A DNA stretch of 58,466 nt from a virus (IMGVR_UViG_3300034012_003048:1-58466); one strand, 5' to 3'; shown: positions 41,060 through 47,808, numbered from the stretch's first letter. The notes: a model not told the origin generated them from the letters alone. A program made the numbers and translations.

Positions 41060-41548
41060 TTAATAAACAAATGAATTTTGAAAATCATTCCAAATTTTTG
41101 ATAAAGAATGATTTTCTGAAACTAAGGTTGGTGCGAATGGGCGATGTTTCATTTTCATTCGTGCCTCCTCTGGGGTTTTATCTGCTTTCTTTAGATTACA
41201 TTTTTGGCAAGATGTAACCAAATTGGTCCAATTATTTGAACCACCTCTCGATTTGGGAATTACGTGGTCTAAAGTCAAATCTCTAGACGAACCACAATAT
41301 ACACATTCATATCCATCCCTTTTGTAGATTCTGTTTCTGTTAGCCCTTAATTGTCGAGTATAATGTCTGATGTATCTGAGTAATCGGATGATTACAGGGC
41401 GCAAATATGTTTTGTAGCCTGAAACAATTGGGTTTTCATCTGATTTAACAATTTCAGCCTTTCCTTTGTCTACTAAAATAAACCCTCTTTGTACCGAAGT
41501 TACATTAAGTGGTGTATAATCGTAGTTCAAAACCAACACGTGATTCAT
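41060..41548 (-). CDS. HNH endonuclease
   Basis: C-terminal HNH domain: IYKRDGYECVYCG with the first zinc CxxC (about residues 74-86), LTLDHVIPKSRGG (HH pair), NNWTNLVTSCQKCNLKK with the second CxxC and the Asn. The N-terminal 65 residues (LVLNYDYTPLNVTSVQRG) match the extension common in the phage/bacterial group of this type. It is a DNA nicking or cutting enzyme, not visibly linked to an intron. A class E promoter precedes it. Confidence 0.9.
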   Translation of the reverse strand: MNHVLVLNYDYTPLNVTSVQRGFILVDKGKAEIVKSDENPIVSGYKTYLRPVIIRLLRYIRHYTRQLRANRNRIYKRDGYECVYCGSSRDLTLDHVIPKSRGGSNNWTNLVTSCQKCNLKKADKTPEEARMKMKHRPFAPTLVSENHSLSKIWNDFQNSFVY

Positions 41549-41564
41549 ACAAAAAACATTTTTA

Positions 41565-41596
41565 CAAAAATAACTTGTTTATTTCAAAAAAACAAA
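41565..41596 (-). promoter_or_regulatory. Class E promoter of the HNH operon
   Basis: Minus strand: TTTG (41593-41596), 20-nt spacer, TATTTTTG (41565-41572). Confidence 0.85.
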
Positions 41597-41597
41597 A

Positions 41598-41616
41598 AGG
41601 GTCGAATTTTCGACCC
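41598..41616 (-). terminator. Intrinsic terminator of the small gene at 41632
   Basis: GGGTCGAA / TTCGACCC stem (8 bp), followed on the minus strand by a long T-rich run. Confidence 0.8.
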
Positions 41617-41631
41617 CAAATATTAATAGTT

Positions 41632-41736
41632 TTAATTTTTGTTTATGGTTCGAGATTTTCCACGTCTCAGCAAACCGATTTTCTCATTTATCATTTTTGT
41701 TTCCAAAAGACTCAAATTATTTTGGTCTATATTCAT
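41632..41736 (-). CDS. Very small basic protein (34 aa)
   Basis: ATG 41736 to TAA 41632-41634; product begins MNIDQNNLSLLETKMINEK and ends RRGKSRTINKN. Coding is supported by a TATTTAT box 4 nt before the ATG and a strong terminator 16 nt after the stop, a complete minimal transcription unit. Confidence 0.65.
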   Translation of the reverse strand: MNIDQNNLSLLETKMINEKIGLLRRGKSRTINKN

Positions 41737-41782
41737 ATTGATAAATATTATATCTGACTCATATATTTATAAATAAAATTTG

Positions 41783-42556
41783 ATGAAGTTTTTTTATTTT
41801 TATAATGACTTACTTTTAGAGGCCAGATATTATTCCGATGAGAAATTTAATTGGGTGGCTCAAAATATTGGTGGTTGGATATTAGATAGCACTATTGATA
41901 GTCCTTGGAAGATAAAGGCTCTACCATTATACAATGAGTTCAAAGATTATTTGAGGTCGAACACCACAAAAAATACAAGTACAGATGATGATATGGTTCT
42001 AGCGACCGATTACATTGAAAACTTTTTGAACTTTTTGTCTCCAAGAGATGCCCAAACTTTCATCAAAGGCTCCATGGAAAAATTCCCAAGAGTAAAAGAG
42101 AATATTGTAAATTACTTGAAACCAAAAGTTGACACTGGTGTAGAAGGAAAGAGAAGAGGAAGACCCCCAGGTGTCAAAAACAAACCAAAAATAGATTTAA
42201 CAGACCCGAGTATAAGAATTATAAAAAGAGTTAGACCTGAGGAACCAGTGGATGTAACAAAGGGAAAACCTCAGAGAGTGGAACCACAAATTACACAACC
42301 GGATGTTCAAAATGAACCCGAAAGTGAACAACCGGATGTTCAAAGTTTACAAAAAAGAGCCGGAAGACCAAAACTATACGATGACAATTTAACCGCCTTT
42401 GAAAGAATGAAGTACAAAAAAGAAGGACCCGGTATGATTAAAAGTTTGGAAGGTAAAGTCGAATCTCTAAATTACGAAGCTGAACAAATCAGACAAAGAA
42501 TCCTAAAAATTATGGGAGACATAGGTAAGAGAAAAAAATACTTCGGAATAGAATAA
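41783..42556 (+). CDS. AT-hook DNA-binding protein with virion-type tag (257 aa)
   Basis: Two AT-hook cores, KRRGRPPGVKNKPK (about residues 130-143) and KRAGRPKLYDD (about 194-204), which bind the minor groove of AT-rich DNA. They are joined by a Pro/Glu/Gln linker with a repeated QPDVQ unit. The N-terminus contains YNDLLLEARYY (about 7-17), close to the T4 internal-protein tag ending in a hydrophobic-X-Glu-Ala site. The start at 41783 is 12 nt after a TATTTAT box. I infer a capsid-internal DNA-condensing protein. Confidence 0.8.
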   Translation: MKFFYFYNDLLLEARYYSDEKFNWVAQNIGGWILDSTIDSPWKIKALPLYNEFKDYLRSNTTKNTSTDDDMVLATDYIENFLNFLSPRDAQTFIKGSMEKFPRVKENIVNYLKPKVDTGVEGKRRGRPPGVKNKPKIDLTDPSIRIIKRVRPEEPVDVTKGKPQRVEPQITQPDVQNEPESEQPDVQSLQKRAGRPKLYDDNLTAFERMKYKKEGPGMIKSLEGKVESLNYEAEQIRQRILKIMGDIGKRKKYFGIE

Positions 42557-42563
42557 TTTTTCT

Positions 42564-42571
42564 TATATTTG
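42564..42571 (+). promoter_or_regulatory. -7 box before the tRNA cluster
   Basis: TATATTTG matches TAnnTTTG, 8 nt before tRNA-Pro; the expected TTTG at 42540-42543 is poorly matched. Confidence 0.55.
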
Positions 42572-42579
42572 TGTTGAAA

Positions 42580-42653
42580 TGGGAAGTGGCTCAGCCCGGT
42601 AGAGCACCTGGTTTGGGACCAGGGGGCCGCAGGTTCGAATCCTGTCTTCCCAA
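42580..42653 (+). tRNA. tRNA-Pro (TGG)
   Basis: Acceptor TGGGAAG/CTTCCCA, anticodon stem CCTGG/CCAGG with loop TTTGGGA, T loop TTCGAAT, discriminator A. First gene of the cluster. Confidence 0.93.
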
Positions 42654-42658
42654 CAAAC

Positions 42659-42730
42659 GTCTTCTTAGCTCAGCGGTAGAGCATCTCGCTGTTAACGAGA
42701 GGGTCCAAGGTTCGAGCCCTTGAGGGGACG
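42659..42730 (+). tRNA. tRNA-Asn (GTT)
   Basis: Acceptor GTCTTCT/AGGGGAC with wobble pairs, anticodon stem TCTCG/CGAGA with loop CTGTTAA, discriminator G. Confidence 0.92.
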
Positions 42731-42745
42731 CAAAGTGGAACAAAC

Positions 42746-42781
42746 GTACAGTAACCACAGGGGTCCTAGGCCTCACTGTAC
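42746..42781 (+). ncRNA. Hairpin spacer between tRNA-Asn and tRNA-Gly
   Basis: A perfect 7-bp closing stem (GTACAGT 42746-42752 / ACTGTAC 42775-42781) encloses a second stem (GGGG / CCTC) stacked on its 3' side. Confidence 0.55.
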
Positions 42782-42786
42782 TACAG

Positions 42787-42859
42787 GCGGAAGTAGCTCA
42801 TTCGGTAGAGCACGACCTTGCCAAGGTCGGGGTGGCCAGTTCGAGCCTGGTCTTCCGCT
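42787..42859 (+). tRNA. tRNA-Gly (GCC)
   Basis: Acceptor GCGGAAG/CTTCCGC, anticodon stem CGACC/GGTCG with loop TTGCCAA, discriminator T. Confidence 0.93.
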
Positions 42860-42867
42860 CCATATAA

Positions 42868-42934
42868 ATCCATCTACCCTCGCTTCATGCGGGGGTTATG
42901 TGAGATACCTTATGGTGTTAATAAAAAGATGGAT
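42868..42934 (+). ncRNA. Three-way-junction spacer RNA between tRNA-Gly and tRNA-Thr
   Basis: Closing stem ATCCATCT/AGATGGAT (8 bp, perfect). Directly stacked is ACCCTCGC-TTCAT-GCGGGGGT (8 bp), followed by ATACC-TTAT-GGTGT (5 bp). Together these make a three-way junction of 67 nt that fills the spacer. Confidence 0.6.
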
Positions 42935-42936
42935 AT

Positions 42937-43009
42937 GCCCGAGTAGCTCAGCAGGTAGAGCAACTGATTTGTAATCAGTAGGTCGCAGGTTCGATTCCTG
43001 TCTCTGGCT
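42937..43009 (+). tRNA. tRNA-Thr (TGT)
   Basis: Acceptor GCCCGAG/CTCTGGC (one mismatch), anticodon stem ACTGA/TCAGT with loop TTTGTAA, discriminator T. Confidence 0.92.
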
Positions 43010-43022
43010 CAAACTTATTTTT

Positions 43023-43256
43023 ATGGGAATACTAACTTGTTATTATTTGGTTTGTTTACTTTATTGTCTCTTGATGTTGATTAAATCTTGGTCGCGGGAT
43101 GTTATGACGGGAGGACTTGGAATAAGTCCTGGTCTCGATACTCTTGCTATTCTAATTATGTGTTGGGCACTCGCTCCTGTGGATGTCTATCTCCGTTGGA
43201 CAAAGCTTTATAAAGAAGCTGAAGAGGCAAGAAGAAGAAATACTAAAGTTTTCTAA
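43023..43256 (+). CDS. Small membrane protein (77 aa)
   Basis: Two hydrophobic segments (about residues 3-21, ILTCYYLVCLLYCLLMLI; 38-57, LDTLAILIMCWALAPVDVYL) and a basic helical tail. It starts 13 nt after the 3' end of tRNA-Thr, so tRNA 3' processing would leave a very short leader. Function unknown. Confidence 0.68.
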   Translation: MGILTCYYLVCLLYCLLMLIKSWSRDVMTGGLGISPGLDTLAILIMCWALAPVDVYLRWTKLYKEAEEARRRNTKVF

Positions 43257-43257
43257 T

Positions 43258-43611
43258 ATGGCACATCCAAACATTCACGCTAAAAGTTCCGCTAAGAAAT
43301 TCGGTGGAAAACCTGAAGATTATATTCATCTACATGAATGGTTAGATGAAACAAAAGGATGGTTTGGAGATTCTTTACACAGGATGTTCCGACACCATAG
43401 TGAGGGTATTTTTGAAATGGAGAAAAAATTTGGTACTGAATTCAAGAATAGTGACGGTAAAACCGTTTATACCCGTTATGTTGGGGAACAACATGTAAAA
43501 GAAGATTGTAACAATTATATTCCGTCAGCGAAAGAATGGATAATTAATATCTCAGAGAAGAATAGACCGATTTGGATGTTGAAAACAGTCAAACTTGAAT
43601 TCGAAGATTGA
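43258..43611 (+). CDS. DUF6915-like protein (117 aa)
   Basis: The sequence follows the family pattern: MAHPNIHAKSSAKKFGG at the N-terminus, HLHEWLDETKGWFGDSLHR, HHSEGIFEMEKKFG, then YVGEQHVKEDCNNYIPS. The start at 43258 is set by this conserved MAHP; the longer frame overlaps the previous gene. DUF6915 occurs in bacteria and phages and has no known role. Confidence 0.8.
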   Translation: MAHPNIHAKSSAKKFGGKPEDYIHLHEWLDETKGWFGDSLHRMFRHHSEGIFEMEKKFGTEFKNSDGKTVYTRYVGEQHVKEDCNNYIPSAKEWIINISEKNRPIWMLKTVKLEFED

Positions 43612-43623
43612 TATTTATTTGAT

Positions 43624-44106
43624 ATGATTTTAGAAATAACCAAATCACAACTTCAAAGGTTATTAGAAGCGAAACATGAAAACTTCAAACCCGCATTGGA
43701 GTTTGATAAAATACACGGTACATCACTTTCTCAATCTTGGGATTTTAAAAAAGGGATTTCAACAGATGATGTTTGGGATATTATCCAAGATTGTTTTGAA
43801 GAAAGAAAGTGCAAAAAACTCGGATACCTTGTAGAGGATTTAGATGAGGATATATTTCCATATCCGAATGTAAAATCACTTCCAATCGAAACTAAAATTT
43901 CAATTATTCAGGGAATGGCAAGTGAACTAAACTATGATGATATAGTTCACTTCGCAATCGAAAATAAAACAGGACTTACCGATAAAAAATTTAATAAATT
44001 TCATGACTCACTGAGTCCTAGACAACAACATGAAGTTCAATGGGTGAGTTCACCAAAAACCACCAAAATAATTAAAAATATTTTCAAAAATGAAAAAAAA
44101 CATTAA
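43624..44106 (+). CDS. Tagged virion-type protein (160 aa)
   Basis: Residues 5-16 (ITKSQLQRLLEA) form the clearest example of the second tag class. The body is helical, with two acidic segments (VEDLDEDIFPYP near 69-80) and a Lys-rich C-terminus. TATTTAT box 5 nt upstream. Overlaps the next gene by 17 nt. Function unknown. Confidence 0.75.
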   Translation: MILEITKSQLQRLLEAKHENFKPALEFDKIHGTSLSQSWDFKKGISTDDVWDIIQDCFEERKCKKLGYLVEDLDEDIFPYPNVKSLPIETKISIIQGMASELNYDDIVHFAIENKTGLTDKKFNKFHDSLSPRQQHEVQWVSSPKTTKIIKNIFKNEKKH

Positions 44107-44791
44107 GTTACTCACCGAAGAAGATAAAAAAATATTAAGAAGTTTTTCAAGATATGCTCAATCTTGGGGACTAAATGAAGTTGTGATTCGAATCGAAGAC
44201 CAAGGTGAAGATTTGGAGGGTATGGAAATACCGAGTCATTTTGATAATGCTTACAATGTCAAATTTCCAAAGCCCCTTCATGATTTTCTTACTGATTTCA
44301 AAAATAGATTGGCAAAATTTGATTTGATTGAATCTCCTGACGTGGATGATTTGAACTATGAAGTTGTTGAAATAAGAATTGATGTTGAAGACGAACATAT
44401 TGAATTTATTCATGATTTCTCATACACTCGAGGTTCTGAAGTTCGTGGAACGAGTTGGGATATCGAGGAAGATAAAGATGAACTTGAACCTCTCTTCGAT
44501 GCGATAAAAAGTGAAGACCCATCAGAGGATTATTTACAGTTAAGATATTATGGTTCTGGTGATAGTGGTTATATAGAAGACAGTTTTGAGGGAGGTGACA
44601 CAGTTCCTGATGTTGTAGAAGATTGGTGTTATCGAAAATTAGAAGGTATTCATGGTGGTTGGGAAATCAACGAAGGTTCAAGTGGTGAATTCAATTTTGA
44701 CTTGGAACAAGGTGTTGTAAATTTGGAACATACTGAAATGTATGAAGAGAATGAAAGTGATACTTTTTACACCGAAAGTTTTGCTAAATAA
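44090..44791 (+). CDS. Tagged acidic protein (233 aa)
   Basis: Residues 4-17 (NIKLLTEEDKKILR) are tag-like. The remainder is very acidic and beta-rich, with a GSGDSGYIEDSFEGGD loop near 159-174. It is transcribed with the preceding tagged gene. No family recognised. Confidence 0.72.
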   Translation: MKKNIKLLTEEDKKILRSFSRYAQSWGLNEVVIRIEDQGEDLEGMEIPSHFDNAYNVKFPKPLHDFLTDFKNRLAKFDLIESPDVDDLNYEVVEIRIDVEDEHIEFIHDFSYTRGSEVRGTSWDIEEDKDELEPLFDAIKSEDPSEDYLQLRYYGSGDSGYIEDSFEGGDTVPDVVEDWCYRKLEGIHGGWEINEGSSGEFNFDLEQGVVNLEHTEMYEENESDTFYTESFAK

Positions 44792-44818
44792 AAAATTTTT
44801 CCTATTTTTATAGAAATT

Positions 44819-44904
44819 ACCTGAGTGTTGAAATAGGTAGACAAGAGAGACTTAAAATCTCTTGGACAGAAATGTCCGTGCCGGTTCGACTCCGGCCTCA
44901 GGTA
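44819..44904 (+). tRNA. tRNA-Leu (TAA)
   Basis: Acceptor ACCTGAG/CTCAGGT, anticodon stem AGAGA/TCTCT with loop CTTAAAA, long variable arm (GGACAGAAATGTCC), discriminator A. Confidence 0.92.
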
Positions 44905-44918
44905 CAAAAAATATTTTT

Positions 44919-45134
44919 ATGGAAAGATTATTTTCCCCTGTGAGTCTTATTTCAATAACTGATAAATTGAAAGATAAGGCTTTAGAAATAAAATATATTG
45001 GTGACATATCCGACTTAGGGAATGAAGTCGGACAAACCGTTGGTGAATTTTATAAAAATATGAATGAAAATGAAATTGAATTATTCATTCAGGGATTTAG
45101 ACACGGAGTTTCACTAACAAATGGTAATCACTAA
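44919..45134 (+). CDS. Small hypothetical protein (71 aa)
   Basis: Begins 14 nt after tRNA-Leu. Helical, acidic, with ISDLGNEVGQTVGEFYKNMN in the middle and FIQGFRHGVSLTNGNH at the end. It lies between two tRNA-Leu genes. Not recognised. Confidence 0.68.
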   Translation: MERLFSPVSLISITDKLKDKALEIKYIGDISDLGNEVGQTVGEFYKNMNENEIELFIQGFRHGVSLTNGNH

Positions 45135-45139
45135 TTGAC

Positions 45140-45220
45140 ACCCCGATGGCGGAACGGTAGACGCGTTGGTATTAGGAACCAATAACTTCGGTTGTGAGAG
45201 TTCGAGTCTCTCTTGGGGTA
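45140..45220 (+). tRNA. tRNA-Leu (TAG)
   Basis: Acceptor ACCCCGA/TTGGGGT, anticodon stem TTGGT/ACCAA with loop ATTAGGA, long variable arm, discriminator A. It starts 5 nt after a stop codon. Confidence 0.92.
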
Positions 45221-45247
45221 CACTTTACACTTTTAGAAAATAGAATA

Positions 45248-45411
45248 TATTTATTACAGTATGAAAACGATGAACTACAATATAGAAATTAGTCACCAAC
45301 AAGAGATTTGTTGGGAGACTAACCTATGCGTAGTTCGGTAATCTTTTAAACTCCTGAAGAGTTATATATACAACCTCGGACTACGCAAGTGGTTCGGGGT
45401 TTTTTATTTTT
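45248..45411 (+). ncRNA. Structured RNA or attenuator-like leader with competing hairpins
   Basis: A TATTTAT box (45248-45254) precedes a 26-codon frame (45261-45341, starting MKTMNYNIEISHQQEICW). The same RNA folds as CCAACAA/TTGTTGG (45296-45314) and a 10-bp stem GCGTAGTTCG (45328-45337) / CGGACTACGC (45377-45386) enclosing AACTC/GAGTT. The terminator stem AACCTCG (45372-45378) / CGGGGTT (45395-45401) plus T-run shares bases with the 10-bp stem, so the two exclude each other. It may be a small RNA with a terminator or an attenuator. Confidence 0.55.
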
Positions 45412-45419
45412 CAGAAGTT

Positions 45420-45451
45420 TTTGGTTCTTTGAAATATTGGTTGTAGTTTTG
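45420..45451 (+). promoter_or_regulatory. Class E promoter before tRNA-Glu
   Basis: TTTG (45420-45423), 20-nt spacer, TAGTTTTG (45444-45451), 9 nt before the tRNA 5' end. Confidence 0.82.
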
Positions 45452-45460
45452 TAAAATAAC

Positions 45461-45532
45461 GCTCGGTTCGTCTAACGGTTAGGACACCACCCTTTCACGG
45501 TGGTGATACGGGTTCGATTCCCGTACCGAGTA
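45461..45532 (+). tRNA. tRNA-Glu (TTC)
   Basis: Acceptor GCTCGGT/ACCGAGT (terminal G-T wobble), anticodon stem CCACC/GGTGG with loop CTTTCAC, discriminator A. Confidence 0.92.
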
Positions 45533-45546
45533 CAAAATAAATTTTT

Positions 45547-45762
45547 ATGAAATACATTTTAAGAGGTCATACTGTGTTTGAATATAAACCCGATGCTAAG
45601 TTTGATAAGGTGACACAACCTAAAGTAAATGGATGGTGTCCTTGATTCGATTACTGTAGCATGATTGACGAGGACTATAAATTGTTAGGAGAATTTTTCA
45701 ATATTGTTCATAGGCATACACAAGGAGAGGATGTGGAGTTAAAAGATATTGAAGTTTATTAA
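45547..45762 (+). pseudogene. Small ORF interrupted by one in-frame TGA (71 codons total besides the stop)
   Basis: From ATG 45547 the frame reads MKYILRGHTVFEYK...NGWCP, then TGA at 45643-45645, then continues as FDYCSMIDEDYKLLGEFF to TAA at 45760-45762. The second half keeps coding character and ends exactly where tRNA-Cys begins, so it is either a gene with a nonsense change or a recoded TGA. TGA is used as a normal stop by many genes here. The context (GWCP-stop-FDYC) would be compatible with Trp. Confidence 0.55.
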
Positions 45763-45834
45763 GGTCGGGTGGCCGAGTGGCTTAGGCGAAGGTCTGCAAA
45801 ACCTTCTACGTAGGTTCGATTCCTACTCTGACCT
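45763..45834 (+). tRNA. tRNA-Cys (GCA)
   Basis: Acceptor GGTCGGG/TCTGACC, anticodon stem AAGGT/ACCTT with loop CTGCAAA, T arm GTAGG/CCTAC, discriminator T. It begins at the base after the preceding stop codon. The D arm (GGCCGAGTGGCTTAGGC) is of the kind more usual in Leu/Ser tRNAs. Confidence 0.88.
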
Positions 45835-45842
45835 CGAACATG

Positions 45843-45913
45843 GTGGTTGTAGCCTAATGGTAGGGCGGAAGTTTGTGGCACTTCATGTGAGAGTTCGATT
45901 CTCTCCAATCACA
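45843..45913 (+). tRNA. tRNA-His (GTG)
   Basis: Acceptor GTGGTTG/CAATCAC, anticodon stem GAAGT/ACTTC with loop TTGTGGC, T loop TTCGATT. The discriminator is A rather than the C that normally pairs with G-1, although a G precedes the acceptor. Confidence 0.88.
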
Positions 45914-45919
45914 CAAAAT

Positions 45920-45993
45920 GGAAGTATAGCTCAGCTGGTCAGAGCGCTATTCTGATACGATAGATGCCAGTGGTTCGAATCCACTTACTTCCA
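45920..45993 (+). tRNA. tRNA-Ile (GAT)
   Basis: Acceptor GGAAGTA/TACTTCC, anticodon stem CTATT/GATAG with loop CTGATAC, discriminator A. The next gene's ATG starts one base after the discriminator plus C. Confidence 0.9.
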
Positions 45994-45994
45994 C

Positions 45995-46513
45995 ATGAGA
46001 CGAAAAATTATTTTTATTGATGTTGACGGACCACTAGCTTGGGCTACTTGGGGTGATGGAAGAGTTACGCTGAATGAGGCTTCCAAAACTTTCACCATCC
46101 CATACCCTTGGGTTGAAGAAGATTGTCAAGCATTACAAAAAATTTGTAATGAAACAAATGCTTTTTTAGTTGTAAGTTCTGATTGGAGGAAACATTTCAG
46201 TATTATACAATTAAAAAGAATTTTTCAATACTATGGTGTAACCGCACCAATTGTTGATATCACTACACATCAAGACCTATGGAATAAACTCAGTAGACCA
46301 TCAATAGATTGGGAAAGAGCTGCGGAAGTTGTAAAATGGGCGAAAGATAACAAGATTTCGAATTGGATAGCAATTGACGATTTGAATCTAAAAAAAGAGT
46401 TCAAATGGATGAGAATACCACAATGGAGACATGTTCAGGTCGATGGAGATTGGGGTCAAGGTGGTAGACTCAGAGATAAAATTGATGAATGTATTAAAAA
46501 ACTTGAAAGATGA
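45995..46513 (+). CDS. HAD-like phosphatase of the RNA-repair-associated type (172 aa)
   Basis: HAD motif I is IIFIDVDGPLAW (about residues 5-16), motif II is VVSSDWRKHF (about 59-68, Ser), and the acidic motif IV is WIAIDDLN (about 124-131). The short cap-less form and motif I with DVDG match HAD domains associated with RNA repair in phages. The predicted reaction is 3'- or 5'-phosphate removal, with RNA ends as a likely substrate given the tRNA context (inference). The ATG is next to the tRNA-Ile 3' end; the stop overlaps the next start. Confidence 0.78.
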   Translation: MRRKIIFIDVDGPLAWATWGDGRVTLNEASKTFTIPYPWVEEDCQALQKICNETNAFLVVSSDWRKHFSIIQLKRIFQYYGVTAPIVDITTHQDLWNKLSRPSIDWERAAEVVKWAKDNKISNWIAIDDLNLKKEFKWMRIPQWRHVQVDGDWGQGGRLRDKIDECIKKLER

Positions 46514-47067
46514 AAATTAATAGAGATAGACTGGCCACTCTTCTGAAATATGCAAGATTGGACCAACAAAATGAAGAACTAACTGATAAACAGTTTGTAG
46601 AAAAACTTGCAAACTATATGGAAGTTAATCCTGATTTTTTGGATTACCATGGAGTAAGTCATCCTGGTCGTTTCAGTTATCACACTGTCGGGTATGGTGT
46701 GTTTTCTCTTCTCGGAGAAAGATACAGAATGGGAAGAGTTGAAATATTCGACCGACAGCAAGATACAGGATATCCTGTTAGCGAAGGTGCTTATTGTATG
46801 CCACATGTTGCGGCAAATCAATTTGAAGATTTTATTGAATCTTTGGAGACAGACCTTCCAATAAACATAGAAATAGGTTCTCACAAATGGTGTGAATATG
46901 AATGTGCAAAAGACCTTGGTTTTGAAAATGTGGAAGAAATGAGAGACCCTGAAAAAATCAAAGAATATCGTAAAAAGAAAAACGATATCTATGCGCAAGA
47001 ACAGGGATATAAAGATTTTGATGATTTATTGAAAAATAGTAAATTTGGAAATCTTCTGGTAAAATGA
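46510..47067 (+). CDS. Hypothetical protein (185 aa)
   Basis: Coupled to the HAD gene by a 4-nt overlap (ATGA). It has an N-terminal helix (DRLATLLKYARLDQ), then HPGRFSYHTVGYGVFSLLGE, Cys/His-containing YCMPHVAANQFEDFIE, and a Lys/Glu-rich end. No domain recognised; co-expression with a phosphatase hints at nucleic acid end processing, nothing more. Confidence 0.68.
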   Translation: MKINRDRLATLLKYARLDQQNEELTDKQFVEKLANYMEVNPDFLDYHGVSHPGRFSYHTVGYGVFSLLGERYRMGRVEIFDRQQDTGYPVSEGAYCMPHVAANQFEDFIESLETDLPINIEIGSHKWCEYECAKDLGFENVEEMRDPEKIKEYRKKKNDIYAQEQGYKDFDDLLKNSKFGNLLVK

Positions 47068-47073
47068 TTACCC

Positions 47074-47146
47074 ACGTCTGTAGCTCAGTTGGTAGAGTAC
47101 TAGTCTCCAAAACTAGTTGTCGGAGGTTCGAGCCCTCTCAGGCGTG
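47074..47146 (+). tRNA. tRNA-Trp (CCA)
   Basis: Acceptor ACGTCTG/CAGGCGT, anticodon stem CTAGT/ACTAG with loop CTCCAAA (anticodon CCA), discriminator G. It reads UGG; it would read UGA only with unusual decoding. Confidence 0.92.
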
Positions 47147-47161
47147 CTACATATAAAAATT

Positions 47162-47515
47162 ATGAAACCAAAAGAATTATTAAAATTATGGGTTGAAAGA
47201 TTCAATCAATGCGATTACAAAGGATTGAGTGAATTATATTCAGAAACAGCAGTGAATCATCAGACACCATTGGAAATTGTAGAAGGTAGAGAAAATATAA
47301 AACAAATGTTCAAAAATGAATTTGAACAATTTGAAATGGTTTGTATTGTTGAGAATATTTTTGAAGATGGTAATGTTGGAATTTTGGAATGGAAAGGAAA
47401 TGAACAAAAACCATTAAGAGGTTGCGGATTTTTTTGGATTGAAAATGATAAAATTATTTATCAGAGAGGATATTGGGATAGAATGACTTTTATAGAACAA
47501 CAAAAAGTAACGTGA
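47162..47515 (+). CDS. NTF2/SnoaL-like protein (117 aa)
   Basis: The full-length fold pattern is visible: LLKLWVERFNQCDYKGLSEL, LYSETAVNHQTPLEIVEGRE, NIFEDGNVGILEWKG, and CGFFWIENDKIIYQRGYWD. SnoaL-like proteins bind small hydrophobic ligands or act as isomerases/hydratases; the role in a phage is unknown. The start at 47162 is chosen because the longer frame runs into tRNA-Trp; it leaves a 15-nt gap after the tRNA. Confidence 0.8.
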   Translation: MKPKELLKLWVERFNQCDYKGLSELYSETAVNHQTPLEIVEGRENIKQMFKNEFEQFEMVCIVENIFEDGNVGILEWKGNEQKPLRGCGFFWIENDKIIYQRGYWDRMTFIEQQKVT

Positions 47516-47522
47516 GTTCAAA

Positions 47523-47728
47523 ACTTCAGTTCCCATACAGCGGTGAGATGGGCTAAGCAAGATACAATTCCTCGGAGCTGGGAGTAGAAGGCTGAAGAAT
47601 TTTTTAGGTTGATTGGGGAAGGGATATACGTTAACCTGATGATGGAGGTGGTATATTCGGAGTTGAAATCATCATAGTAATGCCAATCGTAAAAGGAGTT
47701 GTCCACTCGACCATCTTCTCCTTTCCTA
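47523..47728 (+). ncRNA. Hairpin-rich spacer before tRNA-Met
   Basis: CTTCAG (47524-47529) / CTGAAG (47592-47597), followed by a T-run, may terminate the previous gene. Then AGGTT (47606-47610) pairs with AACCT (47633-47637) and GATTGG (47611-47616) with CCAATC (47683-47688), crossing each other. TGATGAT/ATCATCA (47637-47643 / 47668-47674) and AAAGGAG/CTCCTTT (47692-47698 / 47718-47724) complete the fold. No credible ORF. Confidence 0.5.
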
Positions 47729-47731
47729 TAA

Positions 47732-47805
47732 GGACCCCTAGCTCAGCAGGTTAGAGCAACTGACTCATAATCAGTAGGTCCACGGTTCGAGCCCGTGGGG
47801 GTCCA
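47732..47805 (+). tRNA. tRNA-Met (CAT)
   Basis: Acceptor GGACCCC/GGGGTCC, anticodon stem ACTGA/TCAGT with loop CTCATAA, discriminator A. A lysidine-modified tRNA-Ile reading ATA cannot be excluded by sequence. Confidence 0.9.
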
Positions 47806-47808
47806 CAA

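Noticed and set aside
45643-45645. Selenocysteine or general TGA reassignment
   Set aside because: Many genes here end in TGA, no SelC-like tRNA is seen, and the only tRNA-Trp has a normal CCA anticodon.
47518-47706. 62-residue minus-strand frame in the tRNA-Met spacer
   Set aside because: It opposes strong plus-strand hairpins, has no promoter box, and looks like a by-product of the RNA structure.
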